The notes below the pieces were generated by a model. The model made no database searches and was not told where the DNA came from. It saw nothing but the letters and a program-made list of their open reading frames with translations. A stretch of 64,000 nt of DNA from Metridium senile (taxonomy: Eukaryota > Cnidaria > Anthozoa > Actiniaria > Metridiidae): positions 23,660,311 to 23,724,310 of the forward strand of contig OX459095.1 of NCBI GenBank assembly GCA_949775045.1, in the 5' to 3' direction. A program made the translations under genes and the position numbers. Of the stretch, positions 39,901-51,900 are shown piece after piece; positions within the stretch are counted from its first letter, which is position 1; each line of letters opens with the position of its first letter.

Positions 39901-42900
39901 CATCACTCAAGCGCCTGGCAGGTAGAGCGGCTAAGAAATGCCTACATGATAAAATAAAATATTTCTGTAAAGATTGTCGCGGATCACAAATCTGCCCTCA
40001 TAACAAACATAAAGCATATTGCAAAGTATGTAACGGTAGTAGCTTCTGTGAGCATAAACGAGCAAGATATCTCTGTAAAGAGTGTGGTGGAAAAGGGATA
40101 TGTATCCATGGAAGACAAAGATGGTTTTGTAAGTTGTGTGGCGGCTCTCAAATTTGTGAACACAACTTACAAAAGTCTCAATGTAAAGCGTGTTATGCAA
40201 CACAGCTGACACGTCAGCGTTAGCTTGTAAGGGAGTTGAGTCGTTTCGGTTGATATCAAGCCTCATCAGAACGCCTAGCTCACGACAGCGGACGTTTACG
40301 ACCCATGAAGGAGAAGGAGAAGCGATTACGAACAACATGGAGTCCACAACCTGATAATTCAATAGTCTATCACAGATTTGTAACGCACCCCGCGTTACAA
40401 AGCTAAATGGATATTTCTATTAATTTTTCACTCAGGCAATCTGCCAGCTTCTGACCCTATTTCGCAAGAGCTTGACTTATACAATGATGTGACGTCACAC
40501 ATTCCTAACCTCCCTAACAACGAGCAAGTCTGAAAATAGATTTTGTATTTACATCGAAAGTTCGTAGTTGTTAGGGATATCTGGTATGCAGTCTATTGTT
40601 TCACACGTGAACAGTTATTGTTTTATTGCAATACGTCACATCCGCCCGCGTGCATCTCACATGCTATCGAAATAGATACCAAGCTAAACCAGCCGTGAAG
40701 GCTGTGGTCACGACAAGGTTAATGCTGTGACGATCTGTTGTCACGCGCTGAATCTTCACATCCGGTTTCGGTTTTGCTACCTCACTCTTCACCTCTGGTC
40801 GATGTGGTAACACAACCTTTGAATGGCCCATATTATGCGTGATACCGACAGATTTCATTTCGGCGTTTAGCGATTCATTTAATCCGAATTTCATATCGGT
40901 GGAAGCTTTTTGTAGTTTGTTGTTGTAACCAACAGTCGACTGAGTATTGATAACTAATTTTGACGGTAATAACCAACAGCCTGGGGCGATTGCAAAGTCA
41001 AGTTTAACCTTGGCTTCTTGGATTGCTAATTGATATCTTTGGATGCTCTTAGTGATGTCACGTTCAACAACAGCGCTTTCAAATAATTGTAAAAACACGT
41101 TTTGAGTTTCTAAGGCCGAACCAGAATTTCCAATAATACTACTTCTAGTGTTTACTTGACTTCCAAGAATGCAATAAACGCTAGATTCTAGACTTTGATT
41201 CAATCGTGACAGCCCGGCCTTTGTCAAGCCTAATCCTTTCTGTAGGATAAAATATCTATATGGATGTTCTTCCAAGGGCGAAATATATTCCAAGCCATGA
41301 TCGCCCCACGAACCGCGTTCGTCCTTGAAATGAAAGAAACCATTAGGCCACTTGGCAGTATATTTACCGTCTAGTTTATCGTCATACGTATTTTTCACAA
41401 CCTTCACCTTATCGAATAACGTTTTATAGATAATACCCAACCCGTGGTTATCTCCCGCAGTATAACGAAAAGCGCTGTTGGCGGATATATCAAACTCACG
41501 GCAGAGTTTATCATAAGCGCTTCTATTATAGGAGTTGTTTATATTGTTGAAATATTTATCACCGGGTAAGGGAACGCTCATTTCGGCAAGTATTCGTCTG
41601 GTGGTAAATAAGATGTGAAATCTTATCAACGAGCTTATCATAGGATCATAGCTATTACTCAACATATCGTAAGAAACACCGCAACCAGCAGTAGAACACC
41701 AAACAGCAAAAGACAGTTGTTGAGGCCAATATCTCATACTGGGAGCCGACAACCATTGATGACTTTCTTTAGCAGTAGTGTGTTTGATTATTAGATGGGT
41801 GAATATATTTCTGGGTTTTACTGTAAACTTTGAGTGCGGTTCAACATATACATCAAGTGATGTAAGGTCTGCACTTGGAGGGCTTTTGTTAAATGACGTA
41901 CATACAACGGGGTAATTAGTCTTTTGGTAAAGAAATTCTTTCGGAAAGGATGCGGTTGGCGGTCCGGCTCCGCTCCTCAGAAAATCGTTTATATTTTCGG
42001 GTGCATATGTGCGTCCATTCCAGCTCGGAAATTCATACAATGTTTTAACAAGCTTTCCATCGTTATTGAATGGGTTGTAATCATTACCGTTAAATAAAAA
42101 CCGCACCTCGCCATTCTCGTTAGAAGAGAAACGATATCTATCGTAGTTCGGATATAACCTCTCAAATTCTGTAAACTTCATCTTATATGTTTTTTCATTA
42201 AACATATAAGATTTTAAATCAGTTCTTTGTATATCTGCATTCGTAGATCCATCCATAAGGTGTTCTATCAAATAGAAATTTCATCGAGCGGGTACTTTCG
42301 TAAGGTCTTTTAGAATTTCTTCTCTTACTGTTTCCCTCAGCTTGTTCATATTGATATTTTTTTCATCCTCCTTTCTTGACTTTTGACGAATCTGGAACTT
42401 CAGTTCCTCAAACTTATCCACCTCATTCAAGATCAAGGAAAACTCTTCGTCTGATATTTTGTTGTCTTTCAGAGCTTTAGAAACCAAGTCACGTATGCTA
42501 TTTACTTTTGCCCTTGCCACCGCCGCCGTTTGGTCGTGCTTAGAGACTTTTTGCGACAGGCGTTTAGAAACCGACGCACAGCCTACAGACGTAAGACCAA
42601 AAACACCTGCTAAAGCTCCCAACGGAACTCCTACGACAAGTCCAAAACCGGACAGAGACGTACCTAAACCACTAGACCCAAGAATGACGGATAGGACTCC
42701 CGTACCCATGCTTAACTTTGAAAACGTGCTCTGCGTTCGTTTATACTTTTTTCTCACGTTCTCATAATGTTTGACTTCTTTTTCCAAACTTCCCATGGCG
42801 TCATAGGTCTTTTGAAGTCTGAAGTTATCGCCACTTTGTGGTACATTTGGATAGATTTGATTGTAATCCTCCATATTTTTTATTATGTAGAAAGGTTATT

Positions 42901-45900
42901 CTTTAAGTAATTTCTAAAATTAGACGCATCGGATAGAGATTCTCCATCGTATTTCCATCACCGTCCTTCATACTCAAACGAAGACTACTCACGTAATCAA
43001 CCGATCTGGCACCGAGCCGTATCGGACTGTGCGGACTAAAGTTTATCTTTTCCCCAACTCCTTTATCAACCTCTATACATGCTAAGATTTGTGAGGGAGC
43101 TCCTTGTTTGAGGACGCCAGATGCGCTCACAAGGTCGCAGTGGATAAAAATAGCGTCAAGAGTCTTTATCTGCATCTCGTGTCGAGAATCTGCTTTCAGA
43201 CTTTTGTTTTTGAGACCTAACAAATCGGCAAGTGAATCATTCAACACGACGTTTGGATGAGCTTTGAGTGATGATTTTTCAATAGAGATTGGGCTTTCAC
43301 CAAGACGCAAAACCACATCTATTTGACGTTTTAGCGTTTCAGCCGTATAATATCCTGCGGGGATCCTGAGGATAATCTTTTTACCGTCAGAAACGGTTCC
43401 CTCACTTGAAAGATTATTCCAGCGATTTGTCATTGTACAACCTCGCAAAGTGATAAACCCCGGCTTTTCAATGGGTCGATCTAGATAGACTGTGAAGTCA
43501 CCAACTTTACCTTCAATGTAGAGTAATACCATTTATTTAAGAACGACCCCTTCTTTTAAATCGCTCTACAAAATATAGGACGACAGCGACGATGAGAAGC
43601 CACGCGTTTTTGGCTAAAAAGCCGACAACTTCACCTGCCGTTTTGAAAATGAAACTAGCTATCGCACCGACCATTCCGGGGAGCATTTCACCCAATTTTT
43701 TACCTATGGCTTTCAGACCATTTCCAACGCCTTTTGCAACGCTCGTCAATCCCGCTTTCAGATTAGTGACAATAACACCGATGACCACACCCACAGCGGC
43801 AACCACAGCAACGGCGGTAAATCCATATTTCTTAAAAATTGCCTTTACGCGGTCCTTCAGAGACATCCTTTCCTCTATGCTCTCATTCTCCCGCTCTAGT
43901 TGCTCAATCTCACTCTGTGTTTCCCCAATCTGCGCATCTATGGTCTCTCTTTGATTCTCAGGGACCTCATTTCGATCGGTCTCTAACCGCCTCAACCTTT
44001 CTTCTCTCTTCTCAACCTCTTCTTCGTTGGAGCGGATAATCTCTTCAGCAGACGGTCCAAGACGTTCCTTGATGGAATATGGGAGCTTTCCTTTCAGCTC
44101 ACCTCCTGCGTCAAATAATGTATAGGTCCTACCACCCCGCCTTTTAAGCGTTACGATGACATTGTCATAGTCATCGAGAGTAGCTGTAAAGTTTGAGTTC
44201 GCAGGGTTTATATTAGGATATCTTTCACGAATTCTATCCCAAGCGTTTTCCATCTTCTCTTCCATCCTCTCTTCTCTACGTATTAATGGAGCATGTTCAT
44301 CCACATCCATAAACGATGTTTCATCTTCAGTGTGACGGTGGAAAGGATCATGAGTTGATGTGGATGTCATGGGGATTGACTCACCCTCATTATCATCGCC
44401 CGGTTCAACGGGCTCGAAAGGATTTTCTCTATCGGGAATCTCTGGGTCAACATCCATTTCTTATTTTGTTTGAAAATAAGAAATCTTTAAGCGATCTTTG
44501 CACTGAATGTGCTGACTTATATCCATTTACTCGCTACATAGCCAAGAGCTAACATTCCACCACCAACATATGCCATCTCTCCCATCTTTTGGTTGCTACT
44601 CGGTCTGTAGTATTCTGGGAGCGCGGGCTCTTTCAAATCAAAATCTGGATGTGTTTGAGAATATAATCTGAAAGCCTCATCTGTCTCTTTATCGTTCTCA
44701 TCTGCACGAACTTTATTATTGTATTCTTCCGACAACCAGTCCTGATATTCCTGTCTTTTTTTCTGCCACGTGCCCATTGCTTGTTGATACTTTTCAAGCG
44801 CTTTATCATGCCTTATCTTTTCTTCATTAACATGAGAACCATCAGAAGAAAAGTATCTTGCAAGGTAACTTCCTCCAACAAACGCCGACGCATTAAGAAT
44901 AGCTCCACCAATCATCAACGCTATAGTTGCCATTTATTATTCAAAAATAGTATTTTTTAGATGGTTTTAGGTATGATCTTTTGGGTTTCCAGATAATCTT
45001 TCAAGTACATACTTCCAGACAGAACCGCAACCCACTTGGCATAACTAACGATAGATGACGAGGGATCGTTGATAAACGATTCTTTCATAACCTTTTTAGC
45101 GGCGTAACCCACACCGGCAGATAGACCGATAAGCAGAGAGGCGTCGGTAACCGTTTTCACTAGTTTGTTTTGTTCGCTTGACATGACTTTTTTATTACAG
45201 ATTCAGATACTCTTTAAATCACAACATACCTATTTTTGGAGTCGTGGCTACAGGAATTTTTGAGGGTTGATCCGACCCATTGCTCTGTTCACTATTATTC
45301 TTGATCTGTTCGCCCTCTTTCTTTTTGTAAAAGCGCGCATATACATCCAACGCTGTAAACCCTATTCCGACTATAGATAACACGGTTGTAAAAGATAGCT
45401 CCGGAATCCAGGCTCGAGATTCGTTTGTTCCCCCATCAGTCTGTTCTTCGGACTCACGTTTTATTTCCCTAGCTAACGCTTCCTTCGCCTTCCTATTATA
45501 TTCAGCAAGTTTCTTACCAGCAGCGACTTTTTTAGGATCTTTCTCCTTGCTTTTTGCCGGTTGTGGGTTCTTAGTGATCTGTTCAACCTCTTGATTTTCT
45601 TCAGACATTTCTTATTTTGTTTGTGAATAAGAAACATAATCTTTAAATGACATCTTAGTTGTGCTCAAGAGCTGACTCGGTTGTGCTTGAAAGTTCTTGG
45701 ATTTTATTTTTATTATCCACCTCATCCGATTCTCTTAATTTAACATGCTTCGCAACCTGGAAGAGACCGCTGGCAAGAGCTACCATTCGACCCCCTTTCA
45801 ACGCCAAGAGGCCTGCAAAATTTGAAAGTTCACGCTTTACCAAAGCGTCATTCTGCAGGTCTTTGCAAAGAGCATCAGAGTCATCAATAGGTACTACACA

Positions 45901-48900
45901 TGATATGACTTGGGTGACTACTTGAATAGTTGACTCCACTAATCCCCCTGTGATCTGTTTTCCCAATACAGTCTGATAGCGAACAAAGTATTTTTCAACT
46001 TCACTGTTTGAGAGTTTCTTAATATCACCTAAACTCATGTTAACGCCGAGATACTCCTTAATAATACCCAACGATGTGAGAATGGCTAATGACTCTCGTT
46101 TTATTTCAACATCATCACCGTCTTCAGTGTCCTGCTGTTCTTTCATATAATCTTCAACGCTTGCCATCTTACTTTGTAATAATACACAGTTTCTTTTAAA
46201 TCTCCGCAGGAGGAATCTCCAAATAACACTGAAATGGATACCTCAAACAGAAACACAACCTCGAATATTGTTCCGCCCTTAAAAGTGTTATGAATTTTTT
46301 ACGTGTTTCAACATCCAAGTCACCTCCATAATCTTCAAAGAGAGTTTTTGCACCAATTTGAGATGGATTATGGAATGCCACTACACAGGCGACATTGTCA
46401 CGAAACGGTTTTGCTATCGAGGTTAGTTGTTGTGTCAAAACCCATACAGATAACCCCTCGTGCCTACCAGAAAAGGCAAGATCGATAAACTTGTTAGACC
46501 GTTTCTTCAAGTCCTTGGACACGGCGCAGTCATCTAAAATAATTAACGTATTTGTACCAGAGAATAATTCTGTAGATAACTTTAACAGATCGTTAATCTC
46601 ATCGCTGTTGCTAGCATCTGGTGATAGTACCAAGAATCGTTTGTCCCCTCTGGCAAATCTGTGATAGGTCTTATTCTTCGCATAGGTGGGGCATAAAAGG
46701 ACAATGTACTCAAAGACCCGTCGAAACGGGCCACGGAGTTGTTCTATTAAATATTTTGTTTTCCCACAATTAGTAGGTCCTGCGATAATACAATGAAATG
46801 GTGTTTTATCTCGTAATTCTTCCATTCTTTGTATTATCGGGCGTGTCTTTTTTAATACATGATTGCTCGCAAATTCGAGTTCATAACCTCCATCAACGCA
46901 TCGGCCACTACAAACATGTGACAGTTGATACTGCCGCTTCCTCCACCTTTCCGTTTCATTTCTAGTTTTACCCCGTCTCGCGTGTTGTTCAAGACCAGAC
47001 CTCCTCCGTGAATGCTGTTATCTGGGTGTGTTCTCAAGTCGATCCACAGAGCAAACTTGTTGTCGGTGTAAAAATCTTTTTGCTTAAGTGAACTCGTGAA
47101 TCCGAGTCGTTTCTTTACCGACTCCCACAAGTCGGGTGGTATCATTCCTTTTGAATAGAGCCGATTTGGCATTCCGTCGATGTTAACATGAACTGATTTT
47201 ATATCTGGGCTGACAAATTTCTCAGAGTCTCGTGTTCCCCCTGTGTGGTTCTCTGTAAATAAACAAAGCACTCCTGTCATTGACTTTCTCGGTAGATTGA
47301 TATGTTCGTTAATAACCGTGTCATTTAGCCTGGAGATGGTGAAAGTCTTGTGAAGAATGACGTTCTCGTAAAAGAAGCCTTTCCCAACTTGATAGGAGGC
47401 CGCTGCCTCCCTAGCAAGGTATTCGCTGGTAATGCATAGGTACTCCAGTTCAAGGTTTGTGATGGCGTACGTTGGAGTCTTGACTGTGTCCGAATAGACA
47501 ACAATGTCTGATACGGGAGCGAGTGAAATCTCAAATGTAAGTGGGTGTGGTAGGGCCTTTGGGTAGAAAACACCATGGTCATTCAGAATAGGATGGTCTA
47601 GTGGGATTTTGTATTTTGTATTATGTACTGCTGCAAGAGCCGCCTCTGCTGCAAGAACCACCTTGTCACCTGCGTTCGTTCTGAGTTTTCTCATGTTCTC
47701 TGATGAGATGCCCTGACTCAACCGATCCTCACGTTCCTCCTTGGGGATGAATAGGTCGTGATACGTTTGAAATAGATCGTATCGTTGGGTGTCTTGCAGT
47801 GTTTCTCCGCCGAAAAGAACCTTGAGTCTAGACACTAGGTTTCGACCAACGTTGTTGACGAGAGTATTATTTGCGTGGCCTGTGACGCCCAAGTCGAATA
47901 GTAAGGATACACTGCCTGGGACAATGACCACATTTTCTGATAGCTGGGGAATGTTCACATACAAAGTTTCCCCAGGACTGGCGGATGAGGGGTTCAGTGT
48001 AATTCGATTGAGTGAGGCTTCACCCTTCAATCCGAAAGGTTCTCTTGGAATCCTGTTCGGATTTATTTTCTCTGAAATTGCGTGTGTCATATTTATTTTA
48101 AGGAAAGGAGAGATAATCTTTAAATGAGTAACGAAAGCAGGTTATCAAAAATATACTACAGCACCGGGGGGTACTGGAAAGGCTATGAGGCCATCAATAA
48201 ATTGGCAGATGCTGCCAAAGTGAGCCAATCCACATCTAAGAAGTGGCTTGAGAAACAGGCATTGTGGCAAATCTATTTACCACCTCCAATGCATATTCCG
48301 AGACCGCATTGGGCTGTTGTCAAACCAAACTATATCCACCAGGCGGATCTATTGTTCCTAACTCACGATACTGTAAAACGAAAGACTTACAAATATGCAT
48401 TGTTAGTGGTGGATGTTGCATCAAGGTATGTTGATGCTGAAGCGGTAACGAGTAAAGATTCAAGTGGACTTGCCAAAGCGTTTGAAAGAATCTATTCAAG
48501 GAAACTCAAGTGGCCAAATACGGTGATTGTCGACCCCGGCACAGAATTCATGGGTGATGTTACAAAACTCATGAAAAAGCATAATGTTCGAATTCAACGA
48601 AGTGAGGCTAAAAACCATAAAGCTCAATCCGTGGTAGAACGGACAAATCGAACTTTGTCTGAAAGATTGTATAGCCATCAATACGCTCAAGAGATGTTAT
48701 TAGAAAATGGAAGGTCAAGAGAATGGGTGAAGAGATTGCCCAAAGTTTTGGAATCGATGAATAGTAAGCCGAGACGGATCACTGGAAAAGAACCTGATAA
48801 AGCTGTGAGACTCAAAGAAGTTAATGTTAAACCCGTCGAATACAAGCGGCCTGTCGGACTTGACGAAGTGAGACTACCCCCTGGAGTTAAAGTAAGATAT

Positions 48901-51900
48901 TTGCTTGCTCCAGGAGAAGACGAAGGAGGTGATAACCGTCGTGCGACGGATCCGGTCTGGAGTTTGGATATCTATGATTTATCACGCAGTGTTGTTTCGG
49001 TCGGACAGCCCGTGTTGTACTATCTATCGGAGGGTGGGTCGAGGAGATCGCTCGTCAGAGAGGAGCTTCAAGTCGTATCAGAAGATACTGAGTTACCGCC
49101 TGATAGCGTTCTGAAATGACCATGAGCAAAGGTGTGAATACCATCCTCACAGATGATTCGTTTGTCATCCTCGTGAGATAGGGCGACCTTGTTTACAGTC
49201 TCGGTGTAAACGTCATGTTTGTGACTACGAATAACGTTCATTTTCCTCATCTGTGGTCGTTTCTTGAAAAGACAATCCTTGTAATCATTGAAACTGATGC
49301 ATCTCTTAACGACCGCTTTCTTTACGCCCTTGCATTTCTTTTCTTCCTCTCCTTCATCCATCTTGTACGAGTAGAGCTTGGCTCTCAAACCTACAAATTC
49401 GGCTATCTGTTTGCCCCCAGCTTCGTCTTTGAACATGCCGATGACCTTTTTATTTGCGTTCGACTGAATACCGGATGGATGATCCTTTGGATAGTTGCTG
49501 GTATCGAACATTGTTTCAACATCAGGGCTGATGTCCTTGTAGAGATCGTCCGTCTCTATCTCATACATCAAACTATCTGTATCGGTAAATAATAGTTTGG
49601 CCTTCTCATCATATTTTGGCTTTATGTAATTATAGTGAAAGTCATACATTAACGTCTTACTTAGATCCAGAATGGACATGCCTAAGTAAACAGGCTTATT
49701 AAAGATCAGCTTTGTCTTCTTCATGTGAATAGCGGTTAGATTCTCATTAAAGATTGTACGATGTTGATAGTTGGGCCTTGATATCAACTTTTTCGCATCT
49801 TTTTCATTCGTGACCAATCGAATGTCTACCCTGTTTCTGATGTTTTCCATGGTTTTCCCAAAGACGGAGTTGTTCATCAACTTGAAGAAATCTTTCTCAA
49901 AATCGTTGGATGCTTTCGCCCTTAGGTTGGTATTCAAGTCGATGTATGGTTTTAGCCATGCAGACTCTTCGAATGTGATGCCCCTATGAATATTGGTGAC
50001 TTTTAGTCCGAGGCTATTATAAACTTTCAAGGCCTCGTGATGAACTACGTACTTCGTTTTGTTGTTGAGGTTTGGAATTAACTTTTCAACCTTATCAGCC
50101 TTGATGCTCTCTGGGGCTAGCGGATAGTCGTTGTGTAAGTCATGAAGGTGTTGAGGATACTCCAGGTCGACCTCAAGTATGCATGGGTATTTTGTCCAGT
50201 CTGTTAGTTCATGTTTAGTCATCCATCTAAAACCGTGAGTAGGGAGTGGTTTACTCATCGCCCATCCATAGAGATTGTTTGCATCAAGATACGTGATATA
50301 TTTTGTGGATAGGTTGGGGTCATATTTGTCCATGTGTGGGTTGTTAGCTTTACCATATCTAGTAGATATCATAGACACGCCCCCTCGAATGCCTTTCTCA
50401 ACCATAAGTAGCATGTCGGGGTCAGTTAACAGCTCCAACTCCACTTTCGTTAACTTTAACGCTGCATCCCAAGCTAGTCCGGGCGCTGTGTAATACCAAG
50501 CAGGGTCTAACCCATAGTTTTTGCTGCAAACATCTCGAAAGTTCTCGAAGACGTCAGCCAAAAGGAGGACATCTGACATAAGGTAGAGGTCGTGGTAGTC
50601 CCTCATTGTTTTCATCTTGAAGGTTTCCCACACATTTTGTGCATGCTGGTAATCCTCCTCACTTATGCCGGTGTCGGTGAGCTTAGAGTAGAATGCCTCC
50701 TTTGGTGGTAGTTGGCTTGCGTTGAGTTTATCGAAGCCATCAAACCAGTCGTATGGAAATACTCCCTTTCTCAATAGGAGGGCTAACTCTTTTTCCTCTT
50801 TATAGGCGCTTTTGAGGTTTATGAAAGACTGTTTGGGTAGATTACTTACAAGGTTGCTGAGACTAGTTGCCATGAATTTCAGACTGTCGATAAATCTAAT
50901 GTCTCGTTTTACGGTACAGGCTTTTCCATCCTTGTTTATGAATGTATCCACAACTATCTGCTTTGTAAAGGAGATGTATTTTTCCTCGTTAATAGGTATA
51001 CAGTTTATTTTACCTTCTGATACGCCTAGGTTCTTAATGAAAAGATGTGAATCGTAACCGGATAGGTTATGAAAAATGACCGGAAAAAATTTGGGTATTT
51101 TGTAATTAATATTACACGAGTTGTGAGCTGCTCCTCTATACTTCCCTGTAAGATGGCAATGATCTAAAACTTTGTCTTCTCCCAGCTCACCTTCACAGAT
51201 GTGACAGTGTGTGGCGCTCTCATAGCGACTTCTACTCCTTGGAGTCATCTTCACCTTCTTAGGAAACTTAAATCTGTTGTAAATCTCCTTAATGTCCACC
51301 TCTAGGGATTCAACAAAGTTTTGTGCAATATCCTCGTTAGGTGATTGAGCTGTGTGTGAGACTAGCTTGGGTTTCAATATTCCGTCATCGAAGCATTTGA
51401 TAAAATAGCAGTAGCCTGATGGTTTATGCTTCTGATAGCGCTTTGTAAAGCTTTTACTTTCGTTCGGATCGCAGGTTGAGATAGTCTCTGTGAAACTTTC
51501 AAAATCGGCGTAAATGATGAATGGGACTCTCATTTTCCTGTTGAAGTTTCTAAATTTAATGTAAGGTGGGTTTCCCTCTTTGTCTTTTTCAGGCATCTGC
51601 ATCTTAACCGCTTCGTGATTTGAGCAATATTCGGTATGCCTCTCCAAAGAGTGTTCGGTTGGAAATGAGTTTAGGCATCTATCACAAAATACTCGCGCGT
51701 GTTGATGATTGTTAATCTGAGAAGTTAATAACCTACTCATATTCTTAATCCAACAGTAGTGATTTGTCTCTTCGTTTGATATTAGGATTAGGTTAATTGT
51801 TAAAGCTTCACGTTTCTCGCTAATTCGTAGGGAGTATACGGTATTTTCGTATCCGTAGACGTTAATTGCATAGTTATTTTGCTTTTCAAACTGATCGATC

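Noticed and set aside
40236..40275. Second hammerhead-like motif (CTGATGA..GAAAC on the minus strand) inside the Polinton
   Set aside because: The strands that should form stem I do not pair and the cleavage triplet is GAC rather than GTC.
39931..40362. 143-codon minus-strand frame across the zinc-repeat gene
   Set aside because: It is the antisense shadow of the Cys/His repeat gene; its own composition has no family resemblance.
43592..43954. 120-codon plus-strand frame within the Polinton
   Set aside because: It is antisense to the well-supported 306-aa coiled-coil protein; no start context or family match.
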